From Chrysophaeum taylorii (lineage: Eukaryota; Sar; Pelagophyceae; Pelagomonadales; Pelagomonadaceae), in the NCBI GenBank assembly GCA_029834535.1, contig JAQMWT010000262.1, positions 1-64,000 on the forward strand: DNA of 64,000 bases, read 5' to 3'. Under the pieces are notes generated by a model. That model had not been told where the DNA came from and did no database searches. It was given only the letters and a program-made list of their open reading frames with translations. How positions within the stretch are numbered: position 1 is the stretch's first letter; every line of letters begins with the position of its first letter. The position numbers were made by a program, and so were the translations under genes. Below are positions 45,217 to 54,637 of the stretch, piece by piece.

Positions 45217-46569
45217 ATGCGACTCGAGGTCGCTTTTGTTGTGGTTGCGTATGCTACCGTTCAAGAGCGCGAAAGGACTCGCGGTGAAGGACGCGATGCT
45301 TGCCCCTCTTCGAAGACCGCTGCCGTGCAAAAGCAAGGACTGTTGGACCAAGCGCGTACAGCACTCGAAAGAGAGGGGATACCACGGAGGAACTACAGCA
45401 TCGACGCCGTGCTGTTGGCCTACGTGAGGCTGAGCTGCGAAGTATGGCAGCGTAATCGGAACCCGGAGGCCGTGCGCGGATTCATTAGGACGACCTTCGT
45501 AGTCTTGGTCGACGGTGCGTGCAGCATAGTTGTGGCGAACCCCGATCTCATCACAAGCGACACATGTGCAGCGTTTCATCACGGCGTGGGCGAAAACGCG
45601 AGCGCCGTGAGGCACCTCGAGGCGACATCGACCCAGTCCGCCCGAGATTCTTTCGCCCAATGCGGGCCCATCACCAGTAGTTTGACCGCTCTGAGACGGT
45701 GGGCCGCAATAGTAAACAAACAGGACAAGGCCACCAACGGACCCAAGTCAGCCGTCGGACGATTCATGGCGCGACGAGCCTGCGATGTACCTGTCTTCAG
45801 CCTGGGCGGTGTCGACCGAGGGGCACTGCCTTGCGTCATGCCCGCCCCGTTCCGCGATTTTTTTAACGAGCGCTACGAACGCGAAGAGAGCAGCTTCATC
45901 GAGGTGCTGCGCTTGGGGACCCCGCTGCTAGACGAAAAAACATGGAGTCGCCTTGTCCCGGCGGTCTTTTGGCGAGGCAAAACCGGCCTGCAAACCGGCA
46001 TCGATCGCAACCCGCTTATTCGCTTCTCGCAAACCTCGGGCTGCGCTCCAAACGAAACTTGTTGGCTAGACGCGCGTGTTGTGCCAAACACGCAACGCGG
46101 CTACGTCCCGCCGGATCTTGTCCGCTCCAAGTTTGCGAGCCTCGAAGAGTGGCTGCGACATCGCTACATCGTGGACGTCGACGGCTTTGGGTACTCCTCC
46201 GGCCTCGTCTGGAAGCTTTGGACGCAACGGCCCGTCTTTCGCGTGACGTCCTCGCGCAACCTCTCCGTCTGGTACGACTACTTTCTTCGACCTTGGCTCA
46301 ACTTCGTGCCCGTACCCCCCGGCGACTGGTTGGCCGCGCGCAGGGCTTTCGACCTGCTGGAAGCCCATCCCTGCCTGGCGATGGCAATCGCCGCGAACGC
46401 GCGCCGACTTGCGTGCGTCTTAGACCTCGACTTCGCGGCGCGTCTCCTGTTGACGAGTGTCGATGCCCGATTCTACCTCGTGGCTGACGCGGAAGCTGGG
46501 GATTGGGGAGGGGGAGCACAAGTGCCGCGGCCGCTGGTGCCCTTGCTCACCTCTAGTTTTCCTCGATAA
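45217..46569 (+). CDS. GT90 (CAP10/POGLUT-like) glycosyltransferase, 450 aa
   Basis: Start at 45,217 gives MRLEVAFVVVAYATV, a plausible signal anchor; earlier in-frame codons look non-coding. The C-terminal half carries the CAP10 family blocks: VPAVFWRGKTGL (the WRG motif), LDARVVPN, KFASLEEWLRHRYIVDVDGFGYSSGLVWKL cut here into its two conserved parts (HRYIVDVDGFGYSS and LVWKLW), then a C-terminal WYDYFLRPWLNFVPV stretch equivalent to the YxxLxPxxHYVP motif. These enzymes are ER/Golgi O-glucosyl- or xylosyltransferases (Rumi/POGLUT, Cap10p). His in the usual HYVP position is Asn-Phe (NFVPV) here. Acceptor and donor are unknown. Confidence 0.8.
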   Translation: MRLEVAFVVVAYATVQERERTRGEGRDACPSSKTAAVQKQGLLDQARTALEREGIPRRNYSIDAVLLAYVRLSCEVWQRNRNPEAVRGFIRTTFVVLVDGACSIVVANPDLITSDTCAAFHHGVGENASAVRHLEATSTQSARDSFAQCGPITSSLTALRRWAAIVNKQDKATNGPKSAVGRFMARRACDVPVFSLGGVDRGALPCVMPAPFRDFFNERYEREESSFIEVLRLGTPLLDEKTWSRLVPAVFWRGKTGLQTGIDRNPLIRFSQTSGCAPNETCWLDARVVPNTQRGYVPPDLVRSKFASLEEWLRHRYIVDVDGFGYSSGLVWKLWTQRPVFRVTSSRNLSVWYDYFLRPWLNFVPVPPGDWLAARRAFDLLEAHPCLAMAIAANARRLACVLDLDFAARLLLTSVDARFYLVADAEAGDWGGGAQVPRPLVPLLTSSFPR

Positions 46570-46699
46570 CTTTGTACTCGTAGCTTTTTTTTATTCGAAT
46601 TTGATAGACGGTTGTAGGAGCTCGTAATAATAATAACTTGAAGGTCAAATTAGGTGTTCTGAAAAAGTCTGAGTCGAGTTGGTCGAGGAACGAGCCACC

Positions 46700-48283
46700 A
46701 TGCGCGGTATGCTCCTGATTTTGTTGACGCTGCGGCGTGTCATCGCCCAGGTGTATGGGACATCGAACGGTCCGAAGAACGCCGGGTTCGAGGCGGAATG
46801 CGAGACGTCGACGTACTACAAGAACCTTGACACGAGTCTTAGGGGCGATGCGCTCAAGACGGCCTTGCACGAGCTGATCAAGGAACATCGCGTCATTCCT
46901 TACACCGATGATGACTCGGACGATCCAAACACAAACCCGGATTGCTGGAAAGCAATCGAGTTCCTTGACGAGGACGCGAACGACACGACGATGATCTCGA
47001 GCTTGTACTCGCGCGATGGCTACCTCAAGACCGACCACCCGGAGGTGTGGAACCGCGAGCACACGTGGCCCAGGTCGTACGCTGTCGGCGAGAGCGGGGC
47101 AGACTATACCGACCTCCACGCATTGCGTGCGTGCGACGTCGACGCCAACAGAGCGCGAAGCAATCGCATCTTCAAGGACTGAAGTACGGGCACCGCCTCG
47201 GGCGAGCGCACGGCGAACTGCGAGGAACCCGCTCACAAGAAGGCAGCAAAAGACACGGCGAAGGACGGCGAGCTCCGTTATTGGCTACCTCCGGCCGAGG
47301 TTCGGGGCGACATCGCGCGAGGGCTATTCTACATGGAGACGCGCTACGACGGCGTGGACCAATACACGGAGAACCTCGCGCTCGCTGTCTGCCCGGAGCT
47401 CTACAAAATGGAGGACAATGTGGAGGACAACCAATTTCACGGCGACCTCGACGATCTCTTGTTTTGGCACTGCTCGGATCCCGTCGACGATGCCGAGCGC
47501 GCGCGCAACGACACCGCGTGTACCTACTGGCAGGGCAACCGCAATCCCTTCGTTGACTACCCCGAGCTGGTTTCGCAATACTACGGCGACGCCGACGTCT
47601 CGTTCCGCCAGTGCCGGGCCTGCATCGACGCTGGCGCCGACATATCTTGTACGTTCGGGGCCTCGTTCAGCGTATGTGACGACGGCGCCGTCGCGTCCAC
47701 CACCACCATTCCAACAAATGTCACTGTGTTCATCAACGAATTCCACTACGACAACAGCGGCTCCGACGTCAACGAACAGGTGCGATGATCCACTGCAGGG
47801 ATGACACCGAAGCGCGCGCGGGTAGAGCTCTGGGGCCCAACCGGCCTCAATCTCTCAGGGTGGTCGCTCGAACTCCTCTACGGCAACAGCGGGAGCGTGT
47901 ACGAGACAGCTCGGCTCTCCGGCGTCATTCCGGACGGTGTCAACGGCATGGGCTTCGTGACTGTGTCGATTGAAGGGCTGCAGAACGGCCCGGATGGCAT
48001 GGCCCTCGTAGACGACTGGGGTGCACTCGTCGAGTTCATCAGCTACGAGGGCTCGTTCGAGGCAACGGGTGGTGCGGCCAAAGGAGTCGCATCGACCGAC
48101 ATCGGCGTCGCGGAGGAGTCGTCGAGCACGTCGTCGTTGGAGTCAGTCCAGCGCGTTGGAACGGGCCGAGCGTCCGCAGACTTTGCCTGGTCGGGGCCCT
48201 CGCTCAGCTCGTTTTGCAGGCAAAACGATGGCCAGACGATCTCGGCACCCATCTCCAGAGGCCCGGGATCGGGTGAACTCTGA
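46700..48283 (+). CDS. Secreted endonuclease I with LTD-like C-terminal domain, interrupted by an in-frame TGA
   Basis: One frame runs from 46,700 to 48,283 (528 codons) with TGA at 47,180-47,182 (codon 161) and 47,786-47,788 (codon 363). The N-terminus MRGMLLILLTLRRVIAQ is a signal peptide. The endonuclease I core is clear: WNREHTWPRS with the catalytic His, DLHALRACDVDANRARSN, and after the first TGA, VRGDIARGLFYMETRYDG and NRNPFVDYPELV. From about residue 337 INEFHYDNSG...LSGWSLELLYG and DIGVAEESSS form a lamin-tail-like beta domain. The second TGA can be removed as a 33-nt GT-AG intron (47,780-47,812), joining NEQ to RARVELWGP in frame. The first cannot be spliced out without losing the conserved DANRARSN segment, so it is a nonsense mutation, a sequence error, or a recoded (selenocysteine) codon. 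Confidence 0.78.
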
Positions 48284-48395
48284 CGAGTTCTCCTCCTCCC
48301 ATTCTGTACGGTTGTCTTGCTCTAGAATCAAGTATCCAATCTGTATTATGTGCGATCGTCTTACTCTAGAACAATAATAATAATCATCATCATCA

Positions 48396-49147
48396 TCATC
48401 TGACATGCGCGTCGAAGGTGCGAAGAAGTTCCTTGGCGAAGCCAGCGATGGGCGTATCTGGCAAGTGGTACTTGTCGGCATTCAAGGCGACGAGCGCGAT
48501 GTCGCGTCGGACGGCGGAGTCGTTGGGGTACTGTTTTTTGTCGACCTTGTCACGGATGAGAGCGAGGTCCATGGGCTCCTCGATGACGTCGTAGTAGTCC
48601 GTCATGCCGTACGCTTCGCACGCCTCGCGCGTGAGTCGCATGCGAAACGGATTGGCCCAGTCCGCTCCGAAATCCATCTTCCACAGGACGTCCAACGCGG
48701 CTATCGCCTTCTCGGAGACGCTCGGCTCCTCGGGCTCTTGTTCCTTTACGGGTTCGACGCGATGCCGTTTGGGCTTCGGCTCGACTGCCTCCTTTTTGCG
48801 CTCGCGAAGCTCCTCGACCATCTTGTCGAAGAAGGAGAGATGGTTGTCGGAGAGCGTGTAATCCCGCGGCTGCATCGGCGTATCTTTCTTAAGCGCCTCG
48901 CGGAACACCTCCGTTGGCCATTCGATATCCTTCCCGTGGGACTTGTGCTCCCGCGGGAGCCACGACGTCCAAGGCCGAGGCCCGCGCGCGGCACGTTCGA
49001 GTCGAAGCTTCTCCAGCTCTTGCTCCACGGCGCTTCGCAGCTCCATCAGCGACATTTTCGACAATTCCTCCTCGGTGGCCTGCGAAATGCGTCCGCCGGC
49101 GTATCTTCGGCTCTTCGTACCGCGTTTGTCGGAACATCGCCGCTCAT
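48396..49147 (-). CDS. Bromodomain protein, 236 aa, two exons
   Basis: Model: 49,147-49,121 (MSGDVPTNA), a 41-nt intron (gtacgaag...ttcgcag), then 49,079-48,396; the total is 237 codons. The C-terminal 100 residues read as a single bromodomain: ALDVLWKMDFGADWANPF (helix Z and WPF-like shelf, here ANPF), DYYDVIEEPMDLALIRDKV (the Y-x-x-x-I-x-x-P-M-D-L signature), DIALVALNADKYH (the acetyl-lysine-contacting Asn in LNA-x-x-Y). The N-terminal half is charged and helical with a KPKRHR basic patch. It likely reads acetylated histones as part of a chromatin complex; which complex is unknown. The frame lacks an ATG upstream of residue 4 of exon 2, which is why the short first exon was sought. Its 3' end converges with the endonuclease I gene, 112 bp away. 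Confidence 0.82.
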
Positions 49148-49563
49148 TCTTCTTATTTCCCTCCGTCTGTCTTTCGCTCCACCCTGCCCTATGAGTTGTT
49201 TACTCCCTTGCCCTAAGGCAGGCTTCTCGCTCTGTTGTGCCCCTTTTCCGCGGCCGTTCTGCAATTATCAATTGAGTTCACTCCCAGCTCCTGGGCACCG
49301 AAGAAAGGAGGGGAGAATGACTTCATTCACGATGCCGGATTTATGGTGACTGTAGCGGGGAAAAAAAGAGGGGGGCGGCCTCTCAGGATCAACCTCGTGT
49401 CCCATAACAATTCCGCTACTACAAGGACTTATTACTGTCGCAGTGACCGTCGAGTACGCTCGGTAGGTTTCGTAAAAATAGTAATAGTACCCTAATGATG
49501 TCATTATTATCCGACGACGTCCAAATACGCCCAACCATCCTCGCTAGGCATAGCATTAATTTG
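49148..49563. other. Intergenic, nothing recognised
   Basis: 416 bp between the tyrosinase-like 3' end and the bromodomain-gene start (both minus strand), so it should hold the bromodomain promoter. No repeats or RNA genes recognised. Confidence 0.6.
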
Positions 49564-51830
49564 TCAAGGCTCATTTGATAGTGTGATGCCGATCTTCTCG
49601 CAGTGCGGCCATCGGAAGTTGTCGTACATGTACGGTAGCCCGTCGCTATCGGGTCGAAGGTATTCGTACAGGTCCTCGTTCGTGTAGAAGGCGTCGTTGG
49701 AATCAAAGAGGTTTTTGAATGGCTGAATGTCTGTCGGGTTGTGACCGTAGCACGAGTGATACCTGCGGCAGAATAAGCTTATATAGCCGTGCCAGCGACA
49801 GACAAGAGTGTCTGTAAAGGCGGCCCTTTTGGTTCCTGCTGCTGTAGTGGGAGGACACCGGGTGACACGGATCCCAAGTCTCGTCGAAGTCGCCTGATTT
49901 CCCGAGGCGCTTGAAATGCCTGCGATGGGCAGGTCACGGCGGTTGGTGCTCGATTACGTGCGTACCAAAGGCGATCGACGGTCGGGTGCAGGACCCAAAA
50001 TGTGATGTCGTTCGTGCTCGTCGCTTGGAACATGTCGCCTAAGACAAAAGGCATAAGGCGCGCGTGCCGTACGCCAATAATCAGGAGCATACCGATATGA
50101 CCAGGCGAGCAGAGAATGTCCAAGAGCTCATCGTAAATATGGTTTGACTCCTCGGTGGTGTAGCCAGGCAAGCGATGCAAGACCGTGCCGTTGAGGTCTT
50201 TCCATTTTTCGATTTGATGGTGGTCGTGGTCGTAATAGTGCACCGCGCTCAAGACGCCCGCGTCGTCGAGCACGCGGTACGACGGTGCATCGGTGCGCGA
50301 TCTGGGGGTACACTGGCACTGGCAATCGCGCCACGGCGTGTCCATGGTGCAAAACACGGGGCACACGACATAGTCGGCACGCCAGAGCTCTTTCGAGAGT
50401 GCTTGGATCTCGTGGGCAAAGGTAAAAACGGCGGGGTCGACCTCGTTGGCATCGTCGACGTCGTGATTCCACGAACCACCGACCTGCGAACGTTTGCTCG
50501 AAAGAGACCGCGAGACAACCTCCTTACCGTCTCGTGGATGTGTCCGTGCGCCGCCGAGTTTAGCTGGCGCGACATCGCCATCCAAGTTGTCTTCTTCATG
50601 GCAAACGCGTATTCTTTGCATCCAGACGGTTTCATGTTGTTCTCGAAGCCTGCGACGCGCGATGATCGAGGAGAGACGGCTTGGAAACGCACCATAAATT
50701 TTGTTGTGGCGCGTCATGAAGGGCGTGGGATCGTTGTTCCACGGTGCACGTAGCACGCCGTACGAGTTGTAGATGTCGGAGAAGTTCTGCGAGCGCGTCA
50801 TGGCGCGGACAAAAGCCCATCGACCTCGGACCACGGTGCGGAGAGGGTTGGCAGGCGCGGCAGCTCCAAACCAGTCGTCGGCGAAGACCGGCGATGATCT
50901 CCACGTCTTCGGGTCGTAAAACGTTGATTCGATCGTGAAATCCCAATACGGTATCGAGATGTCCGGGGAGATGGACTGCGTCGACTGTTCAAACTCGAGC
51001 GTGAACGCCATGTGGGACGTCACGAAGCCAGCGCCCTGGTGCCAGTGGTCACAGTCCTTCGTGCCGCCATAGTACAAGTGGATTCGGTTGAAGTAATCCT
51101 TCGAGCGATACTTGTTTCCGTAGAGCCGCGTTCCCACCTCCGTCGGGACGCGCTGCATAATCATGACTGCTTGGAAGAACGTCTCCCGGTCGCGGTCGGC
51201 GAGCGTCCGGATCTCGCGTCGGACGTACTTCACCATCACTTTGACTGCAACTACACATGTCGTCGTGCCATTGACCTTTTCGATGAGCGCGACGCGTTTC
51301 CATCCAAGGGACGTCCACGCGACGTCGACTGACGATCCATAGCCGTGGTCGTGGCCGTCGATCACCCACTTGTACCACGCGTTCTCGCGGCCTTCGCTTG
51401 CGGTGAGGGTCGTCTTCCGGAATGGCTCGGCAACGTATCTCCACGGATATGTATTACGCCGCCCGGTCTGGAGCGGCGAGACGAGAGTGTAGCGGTTTTG
51501 GACGCGCACGTCGAGCGACGATTTCTCCTCCGCGAGCCGCATTCGGTACGTCTCGTCGCTGTCGTTCGACGGCTCGTCGTCGAGAAATGCCTGGACGACT
51601 GGCGGGAGTGGATTATGGCCATCGAGTAAGTAGTCGCGTCGCACGTCTCCATCCGGCGCGACAATCATCATGCTCGATGCCATTCTGTCGAGCGTGACGC
51701 TCGCTTCCGAGAGGTTGAGAATTCTGAGAGGCGATGATAAATTCTCGGGACCGATCACGAGGAGAATCAACGACGAGATGGCCAGCGTCGCCCCTACCGC
51801 AACGAGGAATCCCCCCAATCGTCGGCCCAT
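49564..51830 (-). CDS. Membrane-anchored tyrosinase/polyphenol-oxidase-like type 3 copper protein, 721 aa, three exons
   Basis: Model: 51,830-49,958, 49,893-49,800 and 49,762-49,564. Introns are 64 and 37 nt; the total is 722 codons. The N-terminus MGRRLGGFLVAVGATLAISS gives a signal anchor. The CuA region reads HWHQGAGFVTSHMAFTLEFE, with the H-x8-H spacing and LEFE of tyrosinases, then SIPYWDF. The CuB region ends NDITFWVLHPTVDRLWY, matching DPxFFLHHxxVDRLW with the ligand His retained but its neighbour replaced by Leu. I cannot place all six copper ligands, so activity as phenol oxidase is uncertain. Exon 2 adds DFDETWDPCHPVSSH and exon 3 a Cys-containing tail (CYGHNPTDIQPF). A start further upstream (51,992) would overlap the divergent gene and is less likely. 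Confidence 0.8.
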
Positions 51831-51960
51831 TCTTTGGAAGAGACGCGCGGCGACGCACTCACATTTTGGTTCGGGGTGGGGTTCGCAAAAAAATGACGCA
51901 AAACGAACTCCTGGATTATATCCGATCGCGTCACACTCAACATAGCCAACGGCGGCAAAA
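51831..51960. promoter_or_regulatory. Short divergent promoter region
   Basis: 130 bp separate the tyrosinase-like start and the ATG of the secreted Cys-rich protein on the other strand; both promoters must lie here or overlap the genes. Role inferred from position. Confidence 0.4.
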
Positions 51961-52719
51961 ATGTTCATCGTCAACATTCTAGTAGGCGCCATAGTCGCGG
52001 GCCGCAGCCAGGGCAGCGGTGACGTGTATACGACGGTGAATCACTGCCGACGGCAAGAGCTCATCAGGTGTCGCGACGAGTACGAGAAATGCATGCGCGA
52101 GTCGGGTGGTCCCGCCGGCGAGGGCTACCCTGCACTTATGTGTGCGTTGCTTCGTTCTTTGAGCTCGCAAAGCAGAGAGTTCGTTTTTTCATCGATCCCA
52201 GGCGCGTGTTCCGATCAATACTACGGTATCTGTGTCCGCCGTGCTGGTTGTGCCGCGGCGCTCATGAGCGAGTGCGTCGACACGCTCGAAAAATGGGGGT
52301 GCGAGGACAGCAGCGTCTGCGGCTTGAATTGCATGGGCAATAATGACAATAACAACCTCATCGACGAAGACGCGGCTCACATGTTGTCGGTCAACAACTA
52401 TGGACATAACTTCCTTCGCTTCACCGTTTGTTTTCGAAAACACGATGAAAGGTCGTTGGACCATTTTTCTATGATCCTCATGGAGCGCTGCAGCGGCGAC
52501 TTGTTTCAAGAATGTCCCTACTGGGTGCCGCCCGAAACCACCACGGCGATCGCCATCAGTCGCAACGTCTCCATGCTCCGCATGGAATTCTGTGTGTACA
52601 GCAGCAGCGACAACGACTACCGGTGCCTCTCCGAGCCCCGCCCGCGCGAGTTCTATGGGACGGAAGTGCTCTTTCCAGATTCCGTTGACGTCGGCCTGCC
52701 TCCCGTAGGTGGGTGGTAA
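51961..52719 (+). CDS. Secreted cysteine-rich hypothetical protein, 252 aa
   Basis: MFIVNILVGAIVAGRSQG is a signal peptide. The mature part has many Cys (HCRRQELIRCRDEYEKC, GICVRRAGCAAA, WGCEDSSVCGLNC, MERCSGDLFQECPYW), suggesting a disulfide-rich extracellular or luminal protein. No family recognised. It is divergent from, and could be co-expressed with, the membrane tyrosinase-like protein; that is inference from the 130-bp spacing only. Confidence 0.68.
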   Translation: MFIVNILVGAIVAGRSQGSGDVYTTVNHCRRQELIRCRDEYEKCMRESGGPAGEGYPALMCALLRSLSSQSREFVFSSIPGACSDQYYGICVRRAGCAAALMSECVDTLEKWGCEDSSVCGLNCMGNNDNNNLIDEDAAHMLSVNNYGHNFLRFTVCFRKHDERSLDHFSMILMERCSGDLFQECPYWVPPETTTAIAISRNVSMLRMEFCVYSSSDNDYRCLSEPRPREFYGTEVLFPDSVDVGLPPVGGW

Positions 52720-52766
52720 ATGGTGGGGCAACAACGGACCCAACTTGACGCATCGACGACGCCGCG

Positions 52767-53993
52767 ATGAGCGAAGTCGTGAAAAAGCGGAGAACTAGCT
52801 TCGTCCTGAAGGTGGACAACGTAGACTTTGGGGCCGGAAAGAGCGACATCCATGCTTTTTTTTCGGGAGCTCTCAGCGTGGAACTCCCAATGCGCCGTGG
52901 ATGCAATCGCGGCTTCGCGTTTGTCGAGTTCACCTCGGAGGCGCAGCTCGAGGCGGCGCTGGATCGCAACGGCGAGGAGTTGCGCGGCCGCAAGCTGCGG
53001 ATTAGCCGCAAGTCTGCGGATTGGACGGGAAAGTCCGGCGACGGAAGACTGGGCTCGGACAAAAAATCGAGCTCCCGGCAGTCCTTACCGGCGGGCTCCG
53101 CGTACCAGGAAACAAGGAGCGCTCCGGTCGCCGATGACAGCACGGTTGTTGTTGCGCACGTTGTTGACGAGATTGCGGTTGTCGACGAGAGCGCGGTTGT
53201 GGTGAACGTTGGCGTTTGCCGCCTCAAGCTCGGGCCGGTGGCGGCTGGCGTGGTAGACGTCGCCAAGGAGGACATCGGCAGCTTGCCGCCGTTCTCGTCG
53301 ATTTGTCGCGTAGAGGTTGCGTCGACCGTGGCCGAGGCAATCGCGGGAGTCCGCGCGCTGCGGGAGCGCCTCGATTCTGGCGCGTGCACGTTCGAGACGT
53401 TCGACGGCACGATTTCAGCGCTGGGATTCGATACGGAAACGAAACCAGTGTTTCGCAAGGGCCAGGCGCCCAACAAGGTTGCTCTCGTCCAGCTCGCAGC
53501 TCGGGATTTGGTGGTTCTTTTTCGCCTCTCGCTCTACGAGTGTCCCAAGCAGCTCAAGCTGTTGCTCGAGGATGGCGAGGTGCTCAAGGTGGGGTGTGGC
53601 GCGGCGAGCGACGCGAGCGACCTCAAGGCCCGGATCCCTGGCTTGAGGCCCCGCGGCTACGTCGACGTCGACAAGCTCGTCGCCGCTCGGTTTCCGAACG
53701 TCAAGAGATGTGGGTTGCGCGGCGCGGTTGCGGCGTGCGGCAACATGGCTCTCTCCAAGGGCCAGAGTACGGCCAACTGGGAGCTGAGGGCCATGAAGCC
53801 CGCGATGATATCATACGCAGCAAACGACGCTGTCGCTGGTCTCTTTCTCTTCGCCCACGTCCTTTCTTCGGACTACATCGCCCCGCAATCTAAGGACGCT
53901 CGTCGTGGCATATCTCGCGGGGATACCCCCCCGACAACAACTCCTCGCCGGACCCGATCGCCGCCACTTGGAATGAAACAAGACCAGAAATGA
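52767..53993 (+). CDS. RRM fused to DEDDy 3'-5' exonuclease domain, 408 aa
   Basis: Residues 12-85 form an RNA recognition motif: LKVDNVDF (RNP2 position) and RGFAFVEF (RNP1). After a Ser-rich linker, residues 205-375 form an RNase D/Werner-type exonuclease: LGFDTETKP (motif I, DxE), KVGCGAASDASDLK (motif II, D) and SYAANDAVAGLFLF (motif III, Y-x3-D), which makes it DEDDy. Family members trim RNA or DNA 3' ends; an attached RRM points to RNA as substrate. The C-terminus is basic and Ser/Pro-rich. It starts 47 bp after the secreted-protein stop on the same strand, with the ATG in a gcgatgagc context. Confidence 0.85.
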   Translation: MSEVVKKRRTSFVLKVDNVDFGAGKSDIHAFFSGALSVELPMRRGCNRGFAFVEFTSEAQLEAALDRNGEELRGRKLRISRKSADWTGKSGDGRLGSDKKSSSRQSLPAGSAYQETRSAPVADDSTVVVAHVVDEIAVVDESAVVVNVGVCRLKLGPVAAGVVDVAKEDIGSLPPFSSICRVEVASTVAEAIAGVRALRERLDSGACTFETFDGTISALGFDTETKPVFRKGQAPNKVALVQLAARDLVVLFRLSLYECPKQLKLLLEDGEVLKVGCGAASDASDLKARIPGLRPRGYVDVDKLVAARFPNVKRCGLRGAVAACGNMALSKGQSTANWELRAMKPAMISYAANDAVAGLFLFAHVLSSDYIAPQSKDARRGISRGDTPPTTTPRRTRSPPLGMKQDQK

Positions 53994-54637
53994 CCGTCGG
54001 ACAGGGTCGTGATGATAGAAGCGGGGTGATTCTAAGCAGGCACGTGGCACACAGCAGGGCGCACGTTTCTTTCATCTTATTTTCCTTTGCGAGGTTATTA
54101 GCTAGCGCCTCTCGGAGGCTCTTCCTCCCTCCCTCCCTCCCTCCCTCCCTTCCTTCCTTTATCATCGCGCCTACGACTATGAACGTCATGTTGCTGCACC
54201 ATCATAGGGAATGGGGGGGTACTCCGCGATAACACGAGGCGCAACAACAAAAAAACAACAACAACAACATCATATGATTGAGGGCGGCGGGACACGCAGG
54301 AGATTCGCGAGAGCGAGGAAGAGGTCGTCCAGTGGATGAGGAGGTCGTCGGGTCGCGAGGCGGCGAGCGCTCCTCTAGTAAAAGAAGACTAGTTCCTGCT
54401 GTTTGGAATTGCGATGAAGGGTCGACACTGTCTGCCTGTGAGTCGTCTGTTTGTCCGGCGGCACTGCGTGCAGGAGGGTGCATCGTGCCGATGGTCGTCA
54501 AGGTGAAACGCAAAGGAAAAAGAAGAAGAAGAAGGAAGAAGAAGAAGAACTTTAAAAAGGAGAACGGCGCGAGAGGACTAGGTTTGGGGAGGATGATCGA
54601 GAGGAAGAAGAAGAGGACTTCGGAGGGAGAGGATAGA
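53994..54637. other. Convergent intergenic region with CCCT, AAC and GAA microsatellites
   Basis: Holds (CCCT)n at about 54,125-54,150, an AAC-rich tract at 54,247-54,269, and a purine tract rich in GAA at 54,518-54,560. It contains the 3' UTRs of both flanking genes. No gene seen. Confidence 0.7.
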
